Assembly (NCBI GenBank): GCA_002385545.1 | Contig: DGDR01000050.1 | Location: 1-10,641, forward strand | Direction of reading: 5' to 3' | Origin: Clostridium sp. UBA3947 | GTDB lineage: Bacteria > Bacillota > Clostridia > Clostridiales > Clostridiaceae | Length of the DNA stretch: 10,641 bases | Shown: piece by piece, positions 1-5,797 of the stretch | Numbering within the stretch: position 1 is the stretch's first letter | How the letters are laid out: every line of letters starts with the position of its first letter | Made by a program: the position numbers and the translations under genes | The notes under the pieces: generated by a model | Told to the model about the DNA's origin: nothing | Database searches by the model: none | The model's input: the letters and a program-made list of their open reading frames with translations, nothing else

Positions 1-504
1 GAAAAGGAAGATTATCTTGGTAATGAGTATATTTATGCTGAAATAGAGAAAAACAATATTTTTGGAGAAGTGTATATAGGGCAAAGCGTTCAAGGAAGTA
101 CAGTAAATTATAAAGCTATGACAGATTGTGTTATTTTATTTATTAAGTATAAAAGCATTTTTCGTGATTGTAGCAAAAATTGTAGCTACCATAAAAAGTT
201 GCTGGAAAACCTTATTAAGCTTATGGCATCTAAAAGTAGAATATTAATTGAGAAGATTGAAATAATATCTAAGAAATCTCTTCGAGAAAGAATAATGACC
301 TATTTATTAATGCTAGCAGAAAAGCAAAAGAGTAATAGGGTTATTTCTCATTTAAATCATAGGGAGATGTCGGAGTTTCTTGGTGTAAATAGGAGTGCAA
401 TGATTAGAGAATTAAGTAGGATGAAAAGGGAAGGTATAATTGACTTTAATAGAAACCAGTATGATATTTTAACTAAGAGTAAGGAGCTGTTTAACAATAA
501 TTGA
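1..504 (+). CDS. Crp/Fnr-family transcriptional regulator, 5' end missing
   Basis: Frame 1 is open from the first base to a TGA at 502-504, giving 167 residues with no credible start, so the gene begins upstream of the window; an internal GTG at 70 is not a plausible start because it falls inside a domain. The visible part begins at the end of the cyclic-nucleotide-binding-like beta-roll (IFGEVYIGQS, a short stretch ending in CVILFIKYKSIF). It continues through the long dimerisation helix and ends in a winged helix-turn-helix (about residues 116-150; HREMSEFLGVNRSAMIREL is the recognition region). A Cys-x3-Cys pair sits at residues 57 and 61 (DCSKNC), just before the dimer helix. Family knowledge: such proteins bind DNA as dimers in response to a small effector or redox state. 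The effector cannot be read here because most of the sensor domain is absent. No clear terminator follows. Confidence 0.85.
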   Translation, partial: EKEDYLGNEYIYAEIEKNNIFGEVYIGQSVQGSTVNYKAMTDCVILFIKYKSIFRDCSKNCSYHKKLLENLIKLMASKSRILIEKIEIISKKSLRERIMTYLLMLAEKQKSNRVISHLNHREMSEFLGVNRSAMIRELSRMKREGIIDFNRNQYDILTKSKELFNNN

Positions 505-591
505 TTTGCTAGTTTTGCAACAGTCCTTTATTTTATAAAATATTTCTTAATAAAAAATATCTTTCTTTTAAAGAATAATCGTATTATATAT

Positions 592-597
592 TATAAT
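592..597 (+). promoter_or_regulatory. Possible -10 element of the M29 aminopeptidase gene
   Basis: A perfect TATAAT lies 40 bases upstream of the ATG at 638. The best -35 candidate is TTTAAA at 567-572 with a long 19-base spacer, so the match is weak and the AT-rich context makes chance likely. The 505-637 gap otherwise shows only short A/T palindromes and no convincing terminator for the upstream regulator. Confidence 0.3.
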
Positions 598-637
598 AAG
601 ACTATGTCTTAAAAAATTAAATGAAAAGAGGGATAAA

Positions 638-1765
638 ATGTCAGACACAAGATTGGATAAATTGGCAGCTATATTAGTGAAATACTCAACTAAGGTTAAA
701 CCAGGGGATTTTGTTTACATTCAATGCGATGAAGTAGCCTTACCTTGGATGAAAGCCGTTGCTAGAGAAGCAATTAAGGCTGGAGCCCATGTTGAATATA
801 TGCTTACTTCTGAAGAAGTGGATGAGATATTAGTTAAGTATGGCAGTGAGGAACAATTAAAGGAAGAAAGATTCATGAAGAAAAATGTTCTAGAAAAAGC
901 AGATGTATGGTTGACTGCTTGGGGAGGAAGAAATACTAGAACATTAACTAATATACCTGGAGATAAGCTAAAAGCAAATTTACAGGGAGCTGCTAGCTGG
1001 AGAAAGGTGTATTCAGAAAGAATGGGTAATGGCTCTTTACGTTGGTGTGGAACTATGTTCCCCACATATGCTGAGGCTCAAGAGGCTTCTATGAGCTTAA
1101 GCGATTATGAAGACTTTGTATACGGTGCAGGCTTATTGGATAGTGAAGATCCAGTAGCAGAATGGAAGAGGATAAGTGCAGAGCAAGATAGATGGGTTAA
1201 CTACCTAAATGCAAAAAAAGAACTTCACTTTCTATCTGAAGGAACCGATATTAAGGTTAGAATAGAGGGAAGAAAGTGGATTAACTGTGATGGTAGAGTT
1301 AATTTCCCTGATGGAGAAATATTTACATCTCCTATTGAAGACTCTGTTGAAGGCTACATAACCTTTTCCTTCCCATCCATATACATGGGTCAGGCGGTAG
1401 AAGGCATAAGGCTTGAGGTTAAGAAGGGAAAAGTAGTCAATGCTGAAGCTAAGACTGGTGAGGAGCTTTTAAAATCATTGCTAGCTACAGATGAAGGAGC
1501 TAGCTACTTTGGAGAAGTAGCTATAGGAACAAACTATGGAATCAAGAAGTTTACAAGAAATATTTTATTTGATGAAAAGATTGGTGGCACTATACATATG
1601 GCTATAGGAGATTCCTTCCCAGAGGCGGGAGGTAAAAACAAGTCCTCCTTGCATTGGGATATGATTTGCGATATGAGAAATGGTGGCAAGATATATGCCG
1701 ATGGTGAGCTTTTCTATGAAAATGGAGAATTTATTAAAGAGGTTTTAGAAAAATACGGCCTATAG
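638..1765 (+). CDS. M29-family metallo-aminopeptidase (AmpS/aminopeptidase T type)
   Basis: A 375-residue cytoplasmic protein with no signal peptide. The ATG at 638 is preceded by AGAGGG at 627-632, spacing five bases. It belongs to the M29 clan of two-metal aminopeptidases, which remove N-terminal residues from peptides. The family's metal-binding signatures appear in order: PDGEIFTSP (Glu227), FGEVAIG (Glu293), TIHMAIG (His320) and SLHWDMI (His339, Asp341). The 66-residue spacing between the two glutamates equals that I recall for aminopeptidase T. The protein is shorter than the roughly 410-residue AmpS enzymes, mostly because the loop between His320 and His339 is short. Seven residues after His320, where the characterised enzymes have a tyrosine implicated in catalysis, this protein has Phe327. 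It appears to be a single-gene transcript ending at the hairpin 1780-1825. Peptide turnover is the likely role; the substrate cannot be told. Confidence 0.88.
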   Translation: MSDTRLDKLAAILVKYSTKVKPGDFVYIQCDEVALPWMKAVAREAIKAGAHVEYMLTSEEVDEILVKYGSEEQLKEERFMKKNVLEKADVWLTAWGGRNTRTLTNIPGDKLKANLQGAASWRKVYSERMGNGSLRWCGTMFPTYAEAQEASMSLSDYEDFVYGAGLLDSEDPVAEWKRISAEQDRWVNYLNAKKELHFLSEGTDIKVRIEGRKWINCDGRVNFPDGEIFTSPIEDSVEGYITFSFPSIYMGQAVEGIRLEVKKGKVVNAEAKTGEELLKSLLATDEGASYFGEVAIGTNYGIKKFTRNILFDEKIGGTIHMAIGDSFPEAGGKNKSSLHWDMICDMRNGGKIYADGELFYENGEFIKEVLEKYGL

Positions 1766-1779
1766 AAGGTTAAAGTACA

Positions 1780-1825
1780 AAAGCTGTTGCACAACTAACA
1801 TATATACTAGTTGTACAACAGCTTT
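1780..1825. terminator. Bidirectional intrinsic terminator between converging genes
   Basis: Two 18-base arms (1780-1797 and 1808-1825) are inverted repeats around a 10-base loop, differing at one position (C1790 opposite A1815). Arms begin AAAGCTGTTG and end CAACAGCTTT, so each strand gives a GC-containing stem followed by a T-rich run. The site serves the aminopeptidase gene (+) and the carboxypeptidase gene (-), whose stop lies 7 bases beyond. On the minus-strand RNA the odd pair becomes a G-U wobble, so the stem is continuous only in that direction. Confidence 0.85.
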
Positions 1826-1832
1826 CTTAATT

Positions 1833-3119
1833 TTAAAAGTAGCTTCTTCTGCTTCTTTTACCTCTTCTTGAAGAACCTTTCTTAATCATAGAGATAAATA
1901 GTATTAATATGACTAAGACTGCAATGGCAGCTATGGCGGTACCTATATATAAGCCCTTGTTAGCTGCTACTAGGGCATCTGAAGAAATAGTAGGATAAAC
2001 ACTAACATTTCTTGTTGGCTGAGAAGGTCTTTGAGTTACCAAAAGGTTTCCGATTGCCTTGTCTGTTGAAAGCTTCCAAGGATCTATATCATTAAGCTTA
2101 ACATCTATTTTTGTTTCTTCCTTGTTAATATCATTTTCATAATACATTACATCATCTTTAATAATATAAGGAACCTTAATGGTTTTTGTTGGACCAAAGA
2201 ATTTAAAGGCCTTATATTGCAATTCTACAGTTCCAATTTCGCTGTTTTTAGCTTTTAATACAGTTTTTTCAACACCATAGCTATAATCGATTATCTTTTG
2301 CATATCATTAAATACTGCTGAGTCTGTTTCATCGTAGGGGGCATTTAAAACTACACCAATAAGCTTTCTTCCGTCTCGTTCATAAATTGATACCAAGCAT
2401 CTACCAGCAGGGTTGGTGTAACCTGTTTTACCACCTACGTTACCATCTACACCAAGAAGCTTGTTTCTATTTTCGATATAAGCAGGTTGTCCAGTTGTTA
2501 AAAGGGTAATCTTTGCTTCTTTAGTTCCCATGGCTTCTCTTACCCATTCATTCTTATAGGCAGTAGCACCTAAGATAGCCAAATCATAGGCGGTGGTATA
2601 GTGATTTGGGTCGTGGAGACCATTGGCGGTAACAAAGTTTGTATTATTCATTCCTATAGCCTTAGCCTTTTCGTTCATCATCTTGATAAAGCTATCGGAA
2701 TCTCCAGCTACAGCATCTGCAGCCATATAAGCTGAATCATTACCAGAGAATAGTAGCATCGCATTCATAACATCTGCAGCAGACATTGTGTCGCCTACCT
2801 TAAGCTTGAAGTATATTTCCGATCTTAAGGAATAGGCAGGCTGCTTATAAGCACTTTCGGTATAGGTTATAACATCAGTTTTTTGCTTGTTTTCTGCAAA
2901 AAGTAAAGCGGTCATAAGCTTAGTAATACTAGCTGGATACATTTTGTCATCTATGTTTTTAGCATAAATTATCTCACCAGTTTCAAAATCAAGTGTTACT
3001 GCAGAAAGTCCTTGTATAGTAGGTGGTTCCTCTGCTGCTTTAGCTTTCGTTCCAGGCATAATGGAAGCCGTAATAGAAAGAGCTAATGTAAGTAACAAGG
3101 AAAATTTCATCTTTTTCAT
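1833..3119 (-). CDS. Serine D-alanyl-D-alanine carboxypeptidase (peptidase S11, PBP5/DacF type), membrane anchored
   Basis: A 428-residue exported penicillin-binding protein that trims the terminal D-Ala from peptidoglycan stem peptides. ATG at 3119 (minus) follows GAGAGGT at 3134-3128. Residues 1-28 form a signal peptide ending AKA. The three active-site motifs are intact: SITK (Ser64-Lys67, nucleophile and base), SGN (125-127) and KTG (231-233). A beta-rich region at about 285-365 matches the position of the PBP5 C-terminal domain. The C-terminus is unusual compared with the amphipathic helix of classical PBP5: a full transmembrane segment (about 391-412) is followed by a strongly basic tail (KKGSSRRGKRSRRSYF), which should lie in the cytoplasm. 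The gene stands alone, with its own promoter at 3255-3283 and the terminator at 1780-1825. Which paralogue it is (vegetative or sporulation-specific) cannot be decided from sequence alone. Confidence 0.93.
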   Translation of the reverse strand: MKKMKFSLLLTLALSITASIMPGTKAKAAEEPPTIQGLSAVTLDFETGEIIYAKNIDDKMYPASITKLMTALLFAENKQKTDVITYTESAYKQPAYSLRSEIYFKLKVGDTMSAADVMNAMLLFSGNDSAYMAADAVAGDSDSFIKMMNEKAKAIGMNNTNFVTANGLHDPNHYTTAYDLAILGATAYKNEWVREAMGTKEAKITLLTTGQPAYIENRNKLLGVDGNVGGKTGYTNPAGRCLVSIYERDGRKLIGVVLNAPYDETDSAVFNDMQKIIDYSYGVEKTVLKAKNSEIGTVELQYKAFKFFGPTKTIKVPYIIKDDVMYYENDINKEETKIDVKLNDIDPWKLSTDKAIGNLLVTQRPSQPTRNVSVYPTISSDALVAANKGLYIGTAIAAIAVLVILILFISMIKKGSSRRGKRSRRSYF

Positions 3120-3254
3120 TCTATTCTACCTCTCTATTATAAATTTATACTAATATACGATATAAAAAGATATAAGTTTTTATGTTAATATATAATAAAT
3201 CATAGATAGCTTTTTTTATTTGAATGTAATAAAAGCTAGGATTTTCATATTTAT

Positions 3255-3283
3255 AGTATAACATTGATGTGTCGAATGGACAA
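3255..3283 (-). promoter_or_regulatory. Sigma-A-type promoter for the D,D-carboxypeptidase gene
   Basis: Read on the minus strand, TTGTCC (3283-3278) is followed after exactly 17 bases by TATACT (3260-3255), with TG one base upstream (TGTTATACT), an extended -10. The predicted transcript starts near 3248, leaving a leader of about 130 bases that is very AT-rich and holds one imperfect hairpin (3208-3237). The layout is good but untested. Confidence 0.55.
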
Positions 3284-3292
3284 CCATATAAA
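3264..3292 (+). promoter_or_regulatory. Possible sigma-A-type promoter for the Nudix-adenosyltransferase pair
   Basis: TTGATG (3264-3269), a 17-base spacer and TATAAA (3287-3292) form a plausible plus-strand promoter that physically overlaps the divergent one at 3255-3283. A competing candidate lies nearer the gene: a perfect TATAAT at 3354-3359, whose best -35 (TTGAAC, 3334-3339) is only 14 bases away. Either could serve the gene at 3414. Between 3120 and 3413 I see nothing else but these promoters and AT-rich leader. Confidence 0.35.
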
Positions 3293-3413
3293 ATTACCAA
3301 GCTTATATTTTTATAACACTAATTTAATATAATTTGAACTGTTATTTACATACTATAATAAAAATTAGTTTTTCATTAAAGTTTTGCATCTGTTTTGAAG
3401 GAGAGGATTTTGC

Positions 3414-4031
3414 TTGAATAATAAGGAAGTAAGCAGTATTTTTAAAGATAGGAAGGGAAAATCTATTATAGAATATAAGAAAAGTGCAGTGGTTATTCCA
3501 TTAATAGAAATAGAAGGAGAGGCAAATTTAATTTTTGAGGTTAGGTCCTTAAAGCTTAGAAGACAACCGGGGGATATTTGCTTACCAGGAGGTAAGGTGG
3601 AAAAATGGGAAAATTATAAGGAGGCTGCAGCAAGAGAGCTTAAAGAAGAACTACTATTAAAGGATGAGGATTTTAATATAGTAGGAGAAATGGACTATTT
3701 TATCAGTCCTTATGGCAGCGCAATGTATTGCTTTGTTGCAGAGCTATATAAGAAGCCAGAAACCTATAATTCTGGTGAAGTAGATCATCTTTTTTATGTC
3801 CCTTTACGATATTTTATGGATAATGAGCCTCAGTGTTATATTATGAAAATCGGTCCAAAGCTCCAAGAGGACTTTCCTTTTCATATGATTAGAGGAGGAA
3901 GAAGCTATAAATTTTCAACAACTACCCTAAATCAGTATTTTTATCGCTATAAGGAATATACAATTTGGGGATTTACCGCACAGCTTGTTAAAAGATTTAT
4001 AGACATTATAAAAAAAGAAAAGGGAGAATAG
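3414..4031 (+). CDS. Nudix hydrolase, CoA-pyrophosphatase-like
   Basis: A 205-residue soluble protein. The start is a TTG at 3414, supported by AAGGAGAGG at 3398-3406 and the lack of any nearby in-frame ATG. The Nudix box lies at residues 60-82: Gly60, five residues, Glu66, seven residues, then RELKEEL (74-80), which supplies the metal-binding glutamates Glu78 and Glu79; the usual glycine after the EE pair is replaced by leucine. Just before it, RSLKLRRQPGDICLPGG (44-60) matches the extra signature of the CoA-pyrophosphatase branch (YeaB/NUDT7-8 group), whose members cleave CoA and its derivatives to phosphopantetheine and 3',5'-ADP. The adenosyltransferase gene starts only two bases after the stop, so the two are probably co-transcribed. 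Why a Nudix enzyme accompanies a B12 gene is unclear; the substrate assignment is by motif only. Confidence 0.82.
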   Translation: MNNKEVSSIFKDRKGKSIIEYKKSAVVIPLIEIEGEANLIFEVRSLKLRRQPGDICLPGGKVEKWENYKEAAARELKEELLLKDEDFNIVGEMDYFISPYGSAMYCFVAELYKKPETYNSGEVDHLFYVPLRYFMDNEPQCYIMKIGPKLQEDFPFHMIRGGRSYKFSTTTLNQYFYRYKEYTIWGFTAQLVKRFIDIIKKEKGE

Positions 4032-4033
4032 GC

Positions 4034-4585
4034 ATGAAGATATATACTAAACAAGGTGATGAAGGACGTACTACAAACATATTAGGTGATAAATTCTTGA
4101 AAAGTCATGATATTATGGAGCTTCAAGGTTGTATAGATGAGGTTAACGCTGCCATAGGAGTTTTAAGAAGTAAGCTTAATAACCTTCCTGTAGGTGAAAA
4201 GGAGCAGCTGGATACCCTTTTGAAAGCTATCCAATATCATTTATATGAGACAGGAATTGAAATATCCTATAATTTTACTGAAGTTTATATTACAGAAGAT
4301 AAAATAAACTTCCTAGAGGAGCAAATTGATAAAATGACAGGTATTATGCCCCCTCTTACAAGCTTTATTTATTATGGGGGAGTTGAAGCTGCAGCGTATT
4401 GTCATTTTATTAGAGCAGTTGTAAGAAGAGCTGAACGAGAATTTGTAAGGTTCAACGAAAAGATGGCTAGGGAAAAATATAGCCTAAGCTATAAGTATAT
4501 CAATAGATTGTCGGACTTTTTCTTTACCTTAGGTCGATATATTAATTTTATATCTGGATTTAAGGAGGAGACTTTAAAAAAGTAA
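4034..4585 (+). CDS. pduO: PduO-type ATP:cob(I)alamin adenosyltransferase
   Basis: A 183-residue cytoplasmic enzyme that transfers the adenosyl group of ATP to cob(I)alamin, making coenzyme B12. The ATG at 4034 follows GGGAG at 4022-4026, which lies inside the end of the Nudix gene; the gap between genes is two bases. Family signatures run in order: the ATP-binding N-terminus TKQGDEGRTT (5-14, usually TKTGDKGTT), GCIDEVNAAIG (32-42), RAVVRRAER (127-135) and YINRLSDFFFTLGR (155-168). The stretch after the N-terminal motif (LGDKFLKSHDIME) diverges from the usual GGxRVxK, so this is a divergent member. Family knowledge places these enzymes as trimers with active sites at subunit interfaces. The gene sits just before a cobalamin riboswitch and uptake operon, which fits B12 salvage, but it is upstream of the riboswitch and so not under its direct control. 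No terminator follows, so read-through into the riboswitch is possible. Confidence 0.92.
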   Translation: MKIYTKQGDEGRTTNILGDKFLKSHDIMELQGCIDEVNAAIGVLRSKLNNLPVGEKEQLDTLLKAIQYHLYETGIEISYNFTEVYITEDKINFLEEQIDKMTGIMPPLTSFIYYGGVEAAAYCHFIRAVVRRAEREFVRFNEKMAREKYSLSYKYINRLSDFFFTLGRYINFISGFKEETLKK

Positions 4586-4622
4586 TATTCTCCTTGAATT
4601 AATTTATATATAGTGTTAGACT

Positions 4623-4628
4623 TATAAT
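4623..4628 (+). promoter_or_regulatory. Possible -10 element for the riboswitch-controlled operon
   Basis: A perfect TATAAT begins about 18 bases before the first riboswitch helix. The -35 is poor: TTAATT at 4599-4604 with an 18-base spacer, or TTGAAT at 4594-4599 with a spacer of 23. Its position, starting transcription near 4635, is right for the leader RNA. Confidence 0.4.
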
Positions 4629-4640
4629 ACAATTGAATTT

Positions 4641-4792
4641 CAAAATGCATAAGGGAATGTGGTGAGAATCCACAACAGCCCCCGCTACTGTATTCATGGA
4701 CGAAAGGTACATAACCACTTGACTTATTGTCAGGGAAGGGTACCTCTAGGATGAAGTGTAAGCCAGGATATCTTATGCATTTGGAGACCAAA
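4641..4792 (+). promoter_or_regulatory. Cobalamin (B12) riboswitch aptamer
   Basis: The leader RNA carries the conserved blocks of the cobalamin riboswitch in order: AAGGGAA (4651-4657), the small stem TGTGG/CCACA (4658-4674) enclosing TGAGAAT, GCCCCCGCTACTGT (4678-4691), CCACTTG with a following GGGAAGG (4715-4739), ATGAAGTG (4751-4758) and the B12 box AAGCCAGGATATC (4760-4772). An 11-base closing helix joins AAATGCATAAG (4643-4653) to CTTATGCATTT (4772-4782). The B12 box is slightly off the common form, which continues ACCTGCC. Binding of a cobalamin is expected to favour the downstream terminator and switch off the transporter operon. Between aptamer and terminator lie a small hairpin, TTTGG-AGA-CCAAA (4780-4792), that would compete with the closing helix, and two near-identical TGCCTTYGG words (4795, 4819). 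Confidence 0.93.
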
Positions 4793-4836
4793 ACTGCCTT
4801 CGGAGGGAGGGTAAGTAATGCCTTTGGGTTTATTTG

Positions 4837-4859
4837 CCGTGCTCTCAGCACGGTTTTTT
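4837..4859 (+). terminator. Intrinsic terminator, expression platform of the B12 riboswitch
   Basis: A perfect 7-base GC-rich stem CCGTGCT/AGCACGG (4837-4843, 4847-4853) with a three-base loop is followed at once by six T residues (4854-4859). It lies between the aptamer and the first transporter gene, whose ribosome binding site (4924-4928) is about 65 bases further on and not occluded. Control is therefore by transcription termination rather than translation. I see no obvious perfect antiterminator. Confidence 0.9.
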
Positions 4860-4932
4860 GTTTATTTTTTCGAAAATTTTTACTGCTTCTAACTTATAAA
4901 TAGTTATTAAGTTTTCCAAGCTTGGAGGTATT

Positions 4933-5796
4933 ATGTTTTACAATTTTAAGGATATTCATGTAGTTACAGCTCTTTTATTGATTATATTAATGACCTTTTT
5001 AGTATTTTCTACAGATAATCCACTGATTTTATTTAGTGTATTTCTATTTTCCTTAGCCATCTTTTTTATGACTGGCTCCATAGAAAAACTAAGAAAGGGC
5101 TTAGTTTATTTTATACCTTTTGCTGTTATATCCATAATAATCAATTTTCTTTTTGCAAATCAGGGTAGCATAATATTATTTATAGCATTTGATAAAAATT
5201 TTACCTTGGAAGCATTAATATACGCACTAATTTATTCTTCAAAGCTTTTGCTAATCATATATAATTTTTCTATGATTGAGCTACTGTTAAACAACGATGG
5301 AGCAGTTTCCTATTTTTCTAGCATTATACCTAAGTCTACTTTGCTCCTTACTATTTCCTTCAAGCTTTTTCCTAGCTTAAAGAGGAAAATTACTAGCTTA
5401 AGAGAGGTTTATAGCTTAAGGGGTGTAGATTTTGATGGTAAATCTGTTAAGGAAAGAGTCAAGAGCTATACACCAATTTTGGCTAATTTGCTAGGAACCT
5501 CCATGGAGGAAGCCTTTGATATAGGAGAAGCAGCCTATGTTAGAGGATTTTTAAGCGGTGAAAGATCTGTTTATCAAAGGCAAAAGATAGGTAGGAAGGA
5601 CATTAGCCTTGGTCTTAATATGTTAATAATCCTATCAATGCTTATATTTTTAAAGCTTAAGGCATTGGACAGATTTGATATATATTATAACTTCCGTTGG
5701 CAGGAGCTTTTTAATTATGGGGTCTTATCAATGAGTATTTCAATACTAGCTCTAATTTTAAACTTTTATTTAAATTGGAGAAGCAAGGAGAGTTAA
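4933..5796 (+). CDS. ecfT: ECF transporter transmembrane T component (EcfT/CbiQ family)
   Basis: A 287-residue integral membrane protein that couples ATP hydrolysis to substrate movement in an energy-coupling-factor vitamin importer. ATG at 4933 follows GGAGG at 4924-4928, a short spacing of four. Hydrophobic segments lie at about residues 11-27, 31-47, 57-75, 92-112, 226-242 and 262-281. Between them is the cytoplasmic coupling region (about 135-210) with the two family signatures that dock on the ATPases: LRGVDF (162-167) and YVRGFLSGERSVY (202-214), variants of the Ala-Arg-Gly motifs with Leu and Val at the first position. It is the first gene behind the riboswitch and is one base away from the ATPase gene, so it is dedicated to this operon rather than to a shared module. 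Confidence 0.9.
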   Translation: MFYNFKDIHVVTALLLIILMTFLVFSTDNPLILFSVFLFSLAIFFMTGSIEKLRKGLVYFIPFAVISIIINFLFANQGSIILFIAFDKNFTLEALIYALIYSSKLLLIIYNFSMIELLLNNDGAVSYFSSIIPKSTLLLTISFKLFPSLKRKITSLREVYSLRGVDFDGKSVKERVKSYTPILANLLGTSMEEAFDIGEAAYVRGFLSGERSVYQRQKIGRKDISLGLNMLIILSMLIFLKLKALDRFDIYYNFRWQELFNYGVLSMSISILALILNFYLNWRSKES

Positions 5797-5797
5797 A

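Noticed and set aside
505..637. Intrinsic terminator after the Crp/Fnr gene
   Set aside because: Only short A/T palindromes are present, with no GC stem followed by a T run.
721..1065. Minus-strand open frame of 114 codons inside the aminopeptidase gene
   Set aside because: It lies wholly within a well-supported coding region on the other strand and has no recognisable domain or ribosome site.
4793..4835. Second, tandem cobalamin aptamer suggested by ACTGCCTTCGGAGGGAGGGTAA
   Set aside because: The stretch resembles one internal block of some B12 riboswitches, but the other conserved blocks are not repeated and there is too little room.
4489..4851. Minus-strand open frame of 120 codons
   Set aside because: It runs antisense through the end of the adenosyltransferase gene and the whole riboswitch, and its protein resembles no family; conserved riboswitch sequence explains the open frame.
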